46,459 nt of DNA from an uncultured Oscillospiraceae bacterium. GTDB taxonomy: Bacteria > Bacillota > Clostridia > Oscillospirales > Ruminococcaceae. This document shows positions 17,897-26,580 of this stretch, piece after piece. Under the pieces are notes generated by a model. The model saw only the letters and a program-made list of their open reading frames with translations. It was not told the origin of the DNA and made no database searches. Made by a program: the position numbers and the translations under genes. Location of the stretch: positions 1 to 46,459 of the forward strand of contig CASDQY010000079.1 in the NCBI GenBank assembly GCA_949282975.1, in the 5' to 3' direction. The stretch's first letter is position 1. The number at the start of each line of letters is the position of its first letter.

Positions 17897-18835
17897 ATGA
17901 CCAATCCCTTCCCTTACACCTTAGACAACAAACGCTACCACACCCAAAATTACGAGCTGCGGAAAATCTTCGGGGAAAAAGTCTGCAAAATCAGCCTGGA
18001 CGGCGGCTTTACCTGCCCCAATCTGGATGGGAGCAAGGGGGTGGGAGGCTGCACCTACTGTTCCGGCCGGGGCAGCGGGGATTTCACCCAAAGCGCCCTG
18101 CTTCCCATTGAGGAACAGTGGCGCATCCAGCAGGAAACGATGTACCGAAAATGGCCGGGCAGCGGCTGCATCGCCTATTTTCAGGCCCACACCAACACCT
18201 ACGCTCCCCTGCCCCGGTTGAAAGAATTGTACGAAACGGCGTTGGCACAGCCGGGCTGCGTGGGGCTGGACATCGCCACCCGGGCGGACTGCCTGAGCGA
18301 AGAGGTCTGCGACTATCTGGCTCAGCTCAACCAGCGATGCTGGCTGCTGGTGGAGCTGGGGCTGCAGTCCACCTTCGACGACACCGGCGAAAAAATCAAC
18401 CGCTGCCACAGCTATGCTGAATTTCTGGAAGGGTATCAGCGGTTAAAACAGCGTGGCATCCGGGTGTGCATTCATCTGATCAACGGACTGCCGGGAGAAG
18501 ATCATCAGCGCATGGTGGAAAACGTCCGGCGAATCAGCCATTTGGGGATGTATGCGGTGAAGCTGCACCTGCTGTATATTCTCAAAGGCACCCAGATGGC
18601 CCGGGAATACCAACAGGGAAAGGTCAAGATGCTCACCCGTGAGGAGTATGTTTCCATCGTCTGTGATCAACTGGAGCTGCTCCCGCCCCAAACCGTAATC
18701 CACCGCCTGACCGGAGACGGAAAAAAAGAGGATCTGATCGGGCCGCTGTGGAGTTTAAAAAAGTTTTGCGTCCTCAATGAAATCGACAAGGAACTGGTAC
18801 GGCGAAACAGTTGGCAGGGTAAATATTATGGTTGA
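17897..18835 (+). CDS. Radical SAM protein of the TIGR01212 / YhcC-YtqA family
   Basis: A 312-residue radical S-adenosylmethionine enzyme of the TIGR01212 family; its physiological substrate is not established to my knowledge. The iron-sulfur cysteines are Cys40, Cys52 and Cys55 (FTCPN and GGCTYC), with the spacing CX11CX2C typical of this family rather than CX3CX2C, and GSGDF follows. Later motifs include FQAHTNTY, GLDIATRAD and LVELGLQS. A strong AAAGGAG lies seven bases before the ATG. It stands alone on the plus strand between the divergent murB operon and a hairpin-rich spacer. Confidence 0.88.
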   Translation: MTNPFPYTLDNKRYHTQNYELRKIFGEKVCKISLDGGFTCPNLDGSKGVGGCTYCSGRGSGDFTQSALLPIEEQWRIQQETMYRKWPGSGCIAYFQAHTNTYAPLPRLKELYETALAQPGCVGLDIATRADCLSEEVCDYLAQLNQRCWLLVELGLQSTFDDTGEKINRCHSYAEFLEGYQRLKQRGIRVCIHLINGLPGEDHQRMVENVRRISHLGMYAVKLHLLYILKGTQMAREYQQGKVKMLTREEYVSIVCDQLELLPPQTVIHRLTGDGKKEDLIGPLWSLKKFCVLNEIDKELVRRNSWQGKYYG

Positions 18836-18837
18836 AA

Positions 18838-18859
18838 GAGGCAGGCTGCGGCCTGCCTC
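18838..18859 (+). terminator. Hairpin directly after the radical SAM stop codon
   Basis: GAGGCAGGC, TGCG loop, GCCTGCCTC: a perfect nine-base stem three bases after the stop. There is no T-run, so it may stabilise the 3' end rather than terminate. Confidence 0.5.
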
Positions 18860-18944
18860 AGATTGCCGGGAAATCCCTGCACCGCAAAAATGCAGAAAAA
18901 AGAAAGAAGAAATAGATTGGAGCATGTTCCAATATTCTTGTTTG

Positions 18945-18983
18945 AGCCATGGAGGCAAAACTGGCTCCATGGCTGCGTTTTTG
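18945..18983 (+). terminator. Probable rho-independent terminator
   Basis: AGCCATGGAG (18945-18954) pairs perfectly with CTCCATGGCT (18965-18974), followed by GCGTTTTTGC. It lies in the 383-base gap (18836-19218) between two plus-strand genes. The gap also holds the hairpin at 18838, overlapping small inverted repeats CGTCAA/TTGACG and CGTAT/ATACG at 18991-19021, and the yitT promoter; I see no gene in it. Confidence 0.6.
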
Positions 18984-19128
18984 CTCCCGTCGTCAAAAAC
19001 AGCTTGACGTATCTGTATACGCCTGACGCCGTTTTTCCTAGGTTGCAGATATTTCTCGACCCCTGCCTAATTTTTCGACATTTTCTTGTATGAAATTCAC
19101 AAAATTTAAGTTAAATTGCTTTTCTCTA

Positions 19129-19157
19129 TTGGTATTTTGAAGAAAATCTGTCATAAT
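19129..19157 (+). promoter_or_regulatory. Promoter of the YitT-family gene
   Basis: TTGGTA, a 17-base spacer ending in TGT, then CATAAT (extended -10). Transcription would begin near 19164, so an in-frame ATG at 19156 cannot be the start codon. Confidence 0.7.
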
Positions 19158-19218
19158 GAAAGAAAAGACACCCTTTGGCTTTCAAAATTTTTCCATTGGG
19201 AGAAAGGACGACACCAAA

Positions 19219-20073
19219 ATGAAAGAAAAAAGCACATGGCAGCGAATTTTACTCGTAGTTCTGGGCGCCGTGATCATGGCGTGGAACATCCGTATCTTTG
19301 TCCGAGCCGGCGACATGATTCCCGGCGGATTCAACGGGCTGAGCCTGTTGATACAAAGCATCTTTTCCAAATTCCTCGGCGTAGAGCTTCCCTTCTCCCT
19401 GATCAACCTGGTTCTCAACGCCATTCCGGCCATCATAAGCTTTAAATTCATCGGCAAAAAATTTACCCTGTATTCCTGCCTGATGATTGTATTGAGCAGC
19501 GTGCTCACCGACCTGCTGCCCGGCTTTGAGGTCACCACCAATCCCCTGCTGATCAGTATTTTCGGCGGCATTATCAACGGATGCGCCATCTCCCTCTGCC
19601 TTTTTGCCAACGCCACCAGCGGCGGCACCGACTTTATCGCCATCTTCTTTTCCCAGCGCAAGGGGATCGACACCTGGAATTACATTTTTATCGGCAATGT
19701 TATTATGCTGGTGGTGGCCGGGCTTCTGTTCACCTGGGAGCGGGCGCTGTATTCCATTGTATTCCAATTTGCCAGCACCCAGATCCTTCATATGCTGTAC
19801 AAACGGTACCAGAAAAAAACTTTGCTGGTAATCACCGACAAACCGGACGACGTGTACCACATTATCCGGGACAACACCAACCACGACGCCACCCAATTTA
19901 CCGGTGTCGGCTGTTACCAGGGCCAGCAGCGGCAGATGCTTTATTCCGTGGTATCTGCGGAAGAAGCAAAACACACCATTCGGGAAATCCGCCAAACCGA
20001 TCCCAAGGCCTTTATCAACTGTCTGAATACCGAACAGATTACCGGTCGGTTCTATACGCCGCCCAATGATTGA
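19219..20073 (+). CDS. YitT-family integral membrane protein
   Basis: A membrane protein of the YitT family (DUF161 membrane domain plus C-terminal DUF2179), 284 residues, function unknown. Five or so hydrophobic segments lie in the first 200 residues, starting with RILLVVLGAVIMAWNIRIFV, and the family signature GDMIPGGFNGLSLL follows. GGIINGCAISL and ATSGGTDFIA form the repeated glycine-rich half. The soluble C-terminal domain runs from about residue 205 (KKTLLVITDKPDDVYHIIRD). The start at 19219 is chosen because AGAAAGGA precedes it and the mapped promoter excludes the upstream ATG. It is a single-gene unit. Confidence 0.9.
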   Translation: MKEKSTWQRILLVVLGAVIMAWNIRIFVRAGDMIPGGFNGLSLLIQSIFSKFLGVELPFSLINLVLNAIPAIISFKFIGKKFTLYSCLMIVLSSVLTDLLPGFEVTTNPLLISIFGGIINGCAISLCLFANATSGGTDFIAIFFSQRKGIDTWNYIFIGNVIMLVVAGLLFTWERALYSIVFQFASTQILHMLYKRYQKKTLLVITDKPDDVYHIIRDNTNHDATQFTGVGCYQGQQRQMLYSVVSAEEAKHTIREIRQTDPKAFINCLNTEQITGRFYTPPND

Positions 20074-20096
20074 TTCTGTTTCCCTTTTCCATCCGA

Positions 20097-20125
20097 AAAG
20101 CAGCCGGAAAAACCGGCTGCTTTTT
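20097..20125 (+). terminator. Terminator after the YitT-family gene
   Basis: AAAAGCAGCCGG, AAAA loop, CCGGCTGCTTTTT: a strong symmetric hairpin with a T-run on the plus strand and an A-run on the other side, so it can work in both directions. Confidence 0.9.
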
Positions 20126-20136
20126 CAATACTATGG

Positions 20137-20176
20137 ACAAAATACCATTCCCAGGCCGTTTGACCTGGGAATGGTA
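20137..20176 (-). terminator. Terminator after the GH43 gene
   Basis: TACCATTCCCAGG (20143-20155) and CCTGGGAATGGTA (20164-20176) form a perfect 13-base stem with an eight-base loop. On the minus strand it is followed by TTTTG. It lies about 60 bases beyond the GH43 stop. Confidence 0.8.
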
Positions 20177-20236
20177 CGAAAAAAGGAAAAATGATAAAAG
20201 TAAATTTTCGCCTTTTGCAATCTTTTGGGGTAAAAC

Positions 20237-21178
20237 TTACAGCTCAAAAACCGGGAAGCCCTTTTCATCGTATTCGATCTTCATAATGCGGGCATGGCGG
20301 TTGGGATCATAGAGCGGGTCGCCCACAATCTCTGCATAATCCCGGGCATGGTAGACACAGATGTCGTTACCTTCTTCGTCCTGGGTAAAGCTGTTGTGTC
20401 CGGGGCCATAGATGCCCAGATCCTCTCTGGTCTGCACCACGGGATAGCGCAGCTTAGTCCAGCTATTGCGATCCAGCAGATCGGCATCTTCGTCACAATA
20501 GACCATACCCATGCAGTACATGGCGCCGGTAGCGGAAGCGGAGAAGGTAATGAAGATCTTGCCGTTGCGCTTCAACACGGCGGGGCCTTCGTTCACCCAG
20601 AAATCAATCCGTTCCCAATCATAGTCCGGAGTGGTGAGCAAAAACTGCACCGTCTTGAGCTTGCAGGGGGTTTCCATCTCGGCAATGTACAGGTTGGAAA
20701 TGCCTTTCTGGCCGCCCACCTTTTCCGCCCAGACATAATACCGCTTGCCTTTATGCTCGAAAACGGTAGCGTCCAGAGAAAAGTCCTGGAAGGATTTATC
20801 GTCGTCGTCTGCTGCCTGCATCTGGCCCAGTTCCACCCACTTATCATGAAGGGGATCCTGGCCCTGACACTCCAGTACATAGGGGCGCAGCTCCCAGATG
20901 TCATCTTTATCGCTGGCGGCGAAGTAGATGTACCACTTTCCGTCCAGATAGTAAAGTTCCGGAGCCCAAATGTGTTCACTCATAATGCCGCTCTCATGGC
21001 GAAACCAAACATCAGCAGTTTCGGCCTGAGCCAGGCCGGCAATGGTTTTGCTACGGCGAAGCTCGATACGGTCATAGGTCGGAACCGAACCGGTAAAATA
21101 ATAATAGCCGTCGGTATGCTTGTACAGATAAGGGTCTGCACGCTGCAGCACAACCGGTCTATGCTTTTCATTGCTCAT
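20237..21178 (-). CDS. Glycoside hydrolase family 43 protein (arabinosidase/xylosidase type)
   Basis: A five-bladed beta-propeller glycosidase of family GH43, which commonly removes arabinose or xylose from plant polysaccharide fragments. It has 313 residues from the ATG at 21178 (AAGGAGTG just upstream); a GTG three codons earlier is less likely. The catalytic base is Asp15 in QRADPYLY; EHIWAPELYY is the conserved WAPE region; the Asp in SLDATVF fits the pKa modulator; the acid Glu is in VNEGPAVLK. No signal peptide is seen, so it should act in the cytoplasm on imported oligosaccharides. No sugar transporter or further glycosidase is next to it: it stands alone, with its own promoter, dyad and terminator, between housekeeping units. 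Confidence 0.9.
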   Translation of the reverse strand: MSNEKHRPVVLQRADPYLYKHTDGYYYFTGSVPTYDRIELRRSKTIAGLAQAETADVWFRHESGIMSEHIWAPELYYLDGKWYIYFAASDKDDIWELRPYVLECQGQDPLHDKWVELGQMQAADDDDKSFQDFSLDATVFEHKGKRYYVWAEKVGGQKGISNLYIAEMETPCKLKTVQFLLTTPDYDWERIDFWVNEGPAVLKRNGKIFITFSASATGAMYCMGMVYCDEDADLLDRNSWTKLRYPVVQTREDLGIYGPGHNSFTQDEEGNDICVYHARDYAEIVGDPLYDPNRHARIMKIEYDEKGFPVFEL

Positions 21179-21234
21179 ACGTAACACTCCTTGTTCGTTT
21201 TTTATGATTAGGGGAGAATCATATCCATAGTTTA

Positions 21235-21263
21235 ATGATACACAAACCGTCGGCTTGTGTCAA
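21235..21263 (-). promoter_or_regulatory. GH43 promoter with a dyad in the spacer (candidate operator)
   Basis: On the minus strand TTGACA (21258-21263), 17 bases, TATCAT (21235-21240). The spacer is almost filled by an inverted repeat, ACACAAGCC and GGTTTGTGT (21240-21260, one mismatch, three-base centre). Such placement suits a repressor that blocks RNA polymerase, for example a LacI- or GntR-type sugar regulator; which one is unknown. Confidence 0.7.
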
Positions 21264-21308
21264 GCAAATTTTCTCCAAAAAGATGTCATTACACGCCTAA
21301 AAGCCGAT

Positions 21309-22241
21309 TCAATCTGCCTTTTTCAAGCCATTTAAAAAACTTTGAAAATATTCCGGCAAGGGCGAAGTAAATTCCATCCATTTCCCGGTGGCGGGATGGA
21401 CAAACCCCAAAGTTTTTGCGTGAAGACACTGTCCGTGCAACCGTTCGATGATTTTTTTGGGTCCGTACACCGGATCTCCTGCCACCGGATGGCCGATTGC
21501 AGCCATGTGCACCCGGATCTGATGGGTGCGCCCGGTTTCCAGACGGCACTTGAGATGGGCAAAATCCCGGTATTGCTCCAGCAGGCGGTAATGGGTCACT
21601 GCCGGGCGGGAATGGTCGTAGCAAACGCACATTTTTTTCCGGTCGGCTTTGCTTCGGCCGATGGGAAGATTTACGGTTCCCGCTTCCTGGGCCATGCGGC
21701 CGTACACCACCGTTTCATACTCCCGCAGAAAGGAGTGGGCGGCAATTTGCTCCGCCAAACCCTGATGGGTAACATCGTCCTTGGCCACCATCAGCAGCCC
21801 CGAAGTATCCTTATCAATGCGGTGAACAATGCCGGGACGCAACACCCCGTTAATGCCGCTGAGATTGTCCCGGCAATGGTACAGCAGAGCATTGACCAAG
21901 GTGCCGTCCGGATTGCCGGGGGCGGGATGCACCACCATCCCCTTGGGTTTATTCACCACCAGAAGATGGACATCCTCATAGACGATATCCAAAGGGATGT
22001 TCTGGGCCGCCACCTCCAGCGGCTGCAGCGGAGGCAATTCCACCCTGATTTCATCGCCGGCTTTCAGGCGAAGGTTTTTTTCGCCCGGCCGTCCATTCAC
22101 TTCCACCCGGCCCTCCTGGCAAAGCTTCTGCACTCTGGCCCGGGATAATTGTGACCATTCGCTGACAGCAGCGTCCAAACGGGCGCCCTCTTGGTCCTGG
22201 GAAACGGTAAAGGAAAGGACTTCTTGATGGAAATCAGTCAT
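21309..22241 (-). CDS. RluD/RluA-family 23S rRNA pseudouridine synthase
   Basis: Converts specific uridines in large-subunit rRNA to pseudouridine. It has 310 residues: an N-terminal S4 RNA-binding domain (SRARVQKLCQEGRVEVNG, about 33-50), then the catalytic domain with HRIDKDTSGLL, whose Asp143 is the nucleophile, and the KPKGMVVHP motif around 98-106. It overlaps the end of lspA by eight bases; the lspA-rluD pairing is a standard Firmicute arrangement (lspA-ylyB in Bacillus). It could be called RluD by position, but the target uridines cannot be read from the sequence. Confidence 0.93.
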   Translation of the reverse strand: MTDFHQEVLSFTVSQDQEGARLDAAVSEWSQLSRARVQKLCQEGRVEVNGRPGEKNLRLKAGDEIRVELPPLQPLEVAAQNIPLDIVYEDVHLLVVNKPKGMVVHPAPGNPDGTLVNALLYHCRDNLSGINGVLRPGIVHRIDKDTSGLLMVAKDDVTHQGLAEQIAAHSFLREYETVVYGRMAQEAGTVNLPIGRSKADRKKMCVCYDHSRPAVTHYRLLEQYRDFAHLKCRLETGRTHQIRVHMAAIGHPVAGDPVYGPKKIIERLHGQCLHAKTLGFVHPATGKWMEFTSPLPEYFQSFLNGLKKAD

Positions 22242-22824
22242 TCAAATCCTCCTGGGAATGTTTTTCCACCAATTCCCGCTCCCCGCTTTTTTTCTTGACG
22301 GTTTTTTTGGAGGGAGCGGCGTGTTCTGGCTCATCGGTTTTTTCCTCCCGGAACCAATATGCCAACAGCCACACCAAAGTGAGGAGCACGCCCACTACCA
22401 CCAAGCAGTCGGCCAAATTGAAGATGGGAAAATCCAAAAATTCCAGATGGATATAGTCCACCACGCTGCCCCGGAACACCCGGTCCGCCAGGTTGCCAAG
22501 GCCGCCGCCCAGCACCAGCATTAAAAATACCATCAGCACATTGGAACGAACGAATTTGGTGAAAAAAAGCACCAAAAGAAGAAGCATCAGCAAGGCCGTA
22601 AACAGGGTGAGCAGTTCCGGATGATCCATGAACAAACTCCAGGCGATGCCCGGATTGTCTACATAGGTCAGGCTCAATACCCCCGGAATCAACTCGATTT
22701 GAGGCAGATTCATGGGGGAAATGAAGATAACCACCAGATACTTAATCAACTGATCCAGAAAAGCCAGTACCAAAGCGCCGCAGAGCGCCAGAATTTTTCG
22801 AGTCAAAAGAGATAGGTTTTTCAT
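22234..22824 (-). CDS. lspA: Lipoprotein signal peptidase (signal peptidase II)
   Basis: An integral-membrane aspartyl protease that cleaves prolipoprotein signal peptides after lipidation. Four membrane segments are visible near residues 9-30, 68-90, 95-113 and 140-158. The catalytic aspartates are Asp123 (VVDYIHLE) and Asp139 (FNLADC), with GNLADRVFRGSVVDYI between the segments. At 196 residues it is longer than usual: a charged, lysine/glutamate-rich tail of about 38 residues follows the last membrane segment. Substrates in this window include PstS and the ABC binding protein at 37465. GGAGTG precedes the ATG at 22824. Confidence 0.94.
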   Translation of the reverse strand: MKNLSLLTRKILALCGALVLAFLDQLIKYLVVIFISPMNLPQIELIPGVLSLTYVDNPGIAWSLFMDHPELLTLFTALLMLLLLVLFFTKFVRSNVLMVFLMLVLGGGLGNLADRVFRGSVVDYIHLEFLDFPIFNLADCLVVVGVLLTLVWLLAYWFREEKTDEPEHAAPSKKTVKKKSGERELVEKHSQEDLND

Positions 22825-22847
22825 AGCGTCACTCCAGTTTTACGCAG

Positions 22848-22885
22848 AAAACAGCGGCTGCCTTTCCGGGAAAAGCAGCCACTGT
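22848..22885 (-). terminator. Terminator between ileS and lspA
   Basis: On the minus strand CAGTGGCTGC (22875-22884) pairs with GCAGCCGCTG (22852-22861, one G-T pair) and is followed by TTTTCTG, 17 bases beyond the ileS stop. lspA follows on the same strand with no clear promoter of its own, so this may be leaky. Confidence 0.75.
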
Positions 22886-22900
22886 GGGATTGCTGCAATA

Positions 22901-25687
22901 TTACTGTTCTTCTACCACCTGGGCACAGCGGGCGCAGAGGGTGGGATGTTCTTTGTGGCTGCCCACGGTAACATCCTGCTTCCAGCAGCGCTGGCATTTT
23001 TCTCCCTGCGCCAGCTTGGCGGTGATGGAAAGCCCTTCCACATCGCCGGTGAATTCGCCCTGTCCATGGGCTGCTTCCACCTGGCTGACGATAAAGGTCA
23101 TGGTGAGTTCTTCCTGATGGGCGGAAATGAAATCATACAGTTCGCCGTCGGCATACAGCACCACCGCAGCTTCCAGGCTCTTGCCAATGAGCTTGTCGGC
23201 ACGCTTCAGTTCCAGGGCTTTCTGCACATCGGAAGTGATCTTCAAGATCAGATCCCACTTATCCAAAAAAGCCTGGTCCGCAGCAACCGCAAAGGGCTTG
23301 CTCATATCGTTTAAGAAGACATGCTGTGTTTCTTCGCTTTCGGTATGGGGCATGCTCTTCCAGATTTCATCGGCAGTAAAGGCCAAAATGGGGGCAATGA
23401 TCTTGGTAAAGGCATCTAAAATCAGATAGATGGCAGTTTGCGCACTGCGGCGCAGAACGCTGGTTTTCCCTTCGCAGTACAGCCGATCCTTGCAGATGTC
23501 CAGATAGAAACGGCTCAGGTCAATGGTGCAGAAGTTCTGTACGGCATGGTACACCAGATGGAAATCCATGTCCTCGTAAGCCTGATAGGCCTGCTCCATA
23601 AGCTGGTTGCACTTTACCAGGGCCAGCCGGTCCAATTCGGTAAGCTGATCCAAGGGGAGCTGATCGGTATTGGGATCAAAATCATAGAGGTTGCCGATCA
23701 TATATTTGGCGGTGTTCCGAATCTTGCGATAGGTATCCGAAAGCTGTTTTAAGATTTCCTTGGAAATCCGCACATCGGCGTGATAATCGCTGGAAGCCAC
23801 CCAAAGGCGAAGAATATCTGCACCGAACTGGTCGGTGATTTCCTGGGCCTCGATGCCGTTGCCCAGGCTCTTGCTCATCTTCCGCCCTTCACCGTCCACC
23901 ACCCAGCCGTGGGTGCAGACCGCTTTATAGGGAGCCTGGCCCCGCCAAGCCACGCTGGTGAGCAGCGAGGACTGAAACCAGCCACGGTACTGGTCGGCCC
24001 CTTCCAGATAAAGGTCGGCCGGCCAATGCTGATCCGAACGCTGATCCAGCACGGCGGCATGGCTGACGCCGGAATCGAACCACACGTCCATGATGTCGGT
24101 TTCTTTGGTGAACTCTTTGCAGCCGCATTCGCAGGCTACCGAATCGGGAATAAAGTCCTTCACGTCATGGGTATACCAGGCGTCGGCCCCTTCCCTGCGG
24201 AATAGATCGCTGATGGCAGCAATGGTAGTGTCATTGACAATGGGCTTGCCGCAGTCTTTGCAGTACAGGATGGGAATGGGAACGCCCCAGGTCCGCTGCC
24301 GGGAAATGCACCAGTCGCTGCGGTCCCGAACCATGTTGACGATCCGGCCTTCACCCCAATCCGGGATCCACTTCACGTTGTGGATGGCTTCGATAGCTTT
24401 TTCCTTAAACCCATCCACCGAGCAGAACCACTGTTCCGTCGCCCGGAAGATGATGGGGTTTTTGCAGCGCCAGCAATGGGGATATTGGTGAACGATTTTT
24501 TCCATGGCCAGAAGGGCGCCGGTGGCGTCCAGCTTAACGGCAATGGCCTTATTGGCGTCGTCGGTGGTCAGGCCGGCAAACTCACCGGCTTCCTGCGTCA
24601 GTTTTCCGTCCCCGTCCACCGGAACGATAATGGGCAGCTCCGGATAGTTCTTGCAGACTTCAAAGTCCTCCACACCAAAACCGGGAGCGGTATGGACGCA
24701 GCCGGTGCCGCTGTCCAGGGTTACGTGGTCGCCCACAATCACAAGGGATTCACGGTCGTAAAGGGGATGCTGTACCTTCATATATTCCAGCTCTTTGCCG
24801 GAAAAGCTTCCCACAAATTCATAGTCGGTGATGCCGGCCGCTTTCATGGTCACATCCGCCAGCTCACGGGCCATAACCAGATATTGATCTCCGGTTTTGA
24901 CCAGGGTGTACTCATATTCCGGCCCCAGGCAGACCGCCACATTGCCGGGAATGGTCCAGGTGGTGGTGGTCCAGATCACAAAGTAAACCTGCTCTTTGGG
25001 AATGTTCATTCCCTGGAACACGCCTTTGTCGTCGGTGACCCGGAATTTGACATAAATGGAGCGGCAGGGATCGTCCTGGTATTCAATTTCCGCCTCTGCC
25101 AAAGCCGTTTTGCAGTCAGGGCACCAATAGACAGGTTTCAAGCCCTTATAGATAAAGTTCTGCTTGGCCATAGCCCCGAAAATTTCAATCTGCTTAGCTT
25201 CAAATTCAGGCTTTAAGGTCATGTAGGGGTCTTCCCAGTTGCCCAGCACCCCAAGACGCTTAAACTGATCCTCCATCTTACCGATGAAGGAAAGGGCAAA
25301 TTCCTTACAGAGCTTGCGCAGTTCCACCGGCGTAATGGACAGGGGATCCACCCCGTCTTTTTTCAACGCCTTCAGTTCGATGGGCAAACCGTGGGTATCC
25401 CAGCCCGGAACGTAAGGCGCCTGATAACCGGTCATGTTTTTATATTTTAAGATGATGTCCTTGAGCACCTTGTTCATAGCGGTGCCCATATGGACATTGC
25501 CGTTGGCGTAAGGCGGGCCGTCATGAAGGACAAACATGGGTTTCCCCTGGTTGTGCTCCATGATCTTGTGATACAGTTTTTCTTCTTCCCACTCTTGAAT
25601 GAACTGCGGTTCCCGCTTGGGCAGATTCCCCCGCATGGGGAAATCGGTCTGCGGGAGGTTGATGGTCTCATTGTAATCCTGTGCCAT
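22901..25687 (-). CDS. ileS: Isoleucyl-tRNA synthetase
   Basis: Class I aminoacyl-tRNA synthetase charging tRNA(Ile), 928 residues. The HIGH motif appears as HMGT (66-69) in PPYANGNVHMGTA, and KMSKS as GRKMSKSLGN near residue 600. The editing domain lies between them (TWTIPGNVAV). The C-terminal zinc finger CQRCW...CARC is present, the bacterial type. The start at 25687 is followed by the usual N-terminus. It lies 60 bases after divIVA, the same order as in Bacillus, and that gap is too short to hold a T-box leader. Confidence 0.97.
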   Translation of the reverse strand: MAQDYNETINLPQTDFPMRGNLPKREPQFIQEWEEEKLYHKIMEHNQGKPMFVLHDGPPYANGNVHMGTAMNKVLKDIILKYKNMTGYQAPYVPGWDTHGLPIELKALKKDGVDPLSITPVELRKLCKEFALSFIGKMEDQFKRLGVLGNWEDPYMTLKPEFEAKQIEIFGAMAKQNFIYKGLKPVYWCPDCKTALAEAEIEYQDDPCRSIYVKFRVTDDKGVFQGMNIPKEQVYFVIWTTTTWTIPGNVAVCLGPEYEYTLVKTGDQYLVMARELADVTMKAAGITDYEFVGSFSGKELEYMKVQHPLYDRESLVIVGDHVTLDSGTGCVHTAPGFGVEDFEVCKNYPELPIIVPVDGDGKLTQEAGEFAGLTTDDANKAIAVKLDATGALLAMEKIVHQYPHCWRCKNPIIFRATEQWFCSVDGFKEKAIEAIHNVKWIPDWGEGRIVNMVRDRSDWCISRQRTWGVPIPILYCKDCGKPIVNDTTIAAISDLFRREGADAWYTHDVKDFIPDSVACECGCKEFTKETDIMDVWFDSGVSHAAVLDQRSDQHWPADLYLEGADQYRGWFQSSLLTSVAWRGQAPYKAVCTHGWVVDGEGRKMSKSLGNGIEAQEITDQFGADILRLWVASSDYHADVRISKEILKQLSDTYRKIRNTAKYMIGNLYDFDPNTDQLPLDQLTELDRLALVKCNQLMEQAYQAYEDMDFHLVYHAVQNFCTIDLSRFYLDICKDRLYCEGKTSVLRRSAQTAIYLILDAFTKIIAPILAFTADEIWKSMPHTESEETQHVFLNDMSKPFAVAADQAFLDKWDLILKITSDVQKALELKRADKLIGKSLEAAVVLYADGELYDFISAHQEELTMTFIVSQVEAAHGQGEFTGDVEGLSITAKLAQGEKCQRCWKQDVTVGSHKEHPTLCARCAQVVEEQ

Positions 25688-25747
25688 GGACTGCTATTCT
25701 CCCCTATTCGTTTGATGACTTATTTTTTGCAAAGCGTTGCCGAAAAA

Positions 25748-26539
25748 TCAGGCTTTCGGCAGATTATTGCCAAATTGCAGGTTGTCGAATTTGCTGCGCT
25801 TGACCTTAAAGGTATCCTTCGCTTCAAATTCCTGGGTGCCTTCGGTGGACACCGCTTCCGGTTCCGGCGCAGGCGCAGGCTCCGGCTGGATCACCGGCGC
25901 AGACTCCACTTCCTGCTCCACCGGCTGGGAAACAGGTTCTTCCCGCACAGGCGCCGGCGGTTCCTCGGCCGGAAGTTTGTCCAGCAGTTCAATATGGGCA
26001 CGATACAGTTCGATAATCTGTGCCTTAAAGCTGCCCACTTCCTTCTTCATCCGGGCCAAGCGGCTTTCTTCCTTTTCGATGTCGTAGCGGTTTTGGCGGA
26101 TAATATCGGCGACTTTCCGGTCGGCGTCAGCGATGCGGCGGTCGGTTTCCTCCTTCACCCGGCTGCGCAGATCGTTGGCGTAGGTTTCCGCTTCGTTTTT
26201 CAGGCTGGCGGCTTCCAACCGGGCGGAATTCAATGCGGCTTCCGCTTCCTGAGATGCCTTTGTGGTAATTTGTTCTGCTTTGGCGTTGGCTTCCGCCACC
26301 ACGCTCTTGCCAAGCTTCTGGGCACCCAGCAGGGCTTCCCGGATGCTTTCCTCGTCGCTGCGGTATTCCTCTACCTTCGCTGCCAGCACCTTCATCTTCT
26401 GCTGGGAATCGTCCAAATCTCTCTGAAGCTGACGGATGTAGTCCATCACTTCCTTGAGAAATACATCCACTTCGTCGGCCTGGTACCCATGACGGCCCAC
26501 CCGTTCGAAGGTGACATTGCGGATATCCTCCATGGTCAT
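25748..26539 (-). CDS. divIVA: DivIVA-domain cell-division/polarity protein
   Basis: Coiled-coil protein that marks curved membrane at poles and septa and recruits division or wall-synthesis partners. The N-terminal DivIVA motif is clear (TFERVGRHGYQADEVDVFLKEV, with the conserved GY-x-x-x-EVD-x-F), followed by long coiled coils from about residue 30 to 190. The last 70 residues are Pro/Glu/Ala-rich and disordered before a short basic end, and the protein (263 residues) is longer than Bacillus DivIVA. AAGGAGGAAG precedes the ATG. It sits between ylmH and ileS. Confidence 0.93.
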   Translation of the reverse strand: MTMEDIRNVTFERVGRHGYQADEVDVFLKEVMDYIRQLQRDLDDSQQKMKVLAAKVEEYRSDEESIREALLGAQKLGKSVVAEANAKAEQITTKASQEAEAALNSARLEAASLKNEAETYANDLRSRVKEETDRRIADADRKVADIIRQNRYDIEKEESRLARMKKEVGSFKAQIIELYRAHIELLDKLPAEEPPAPVREEPVSQPVEQEVESAPVIQPEPAPAPEPEAVSTEGTQEFEAKDTFKVKRSKFDNLQFGNNLPKA

Positions 26540-26580
26540 AGCAACTTCCTCCTTATTTCAATCTCACAGTCATACTATGG

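Noticed and set aside
19156..19218. Upstream ATG for the YitT-family gene
   Set aside because: The ATG lies inside the predicted -10 element and has no ribosome site; the ATG at 19219 has one.
25688..25747. Possible T-box leader of ileS
   Set aside because: Only 60 bases separate divIVA and ileS, and neither a T-box consensus nor an antiterminator/terminator pair is present.
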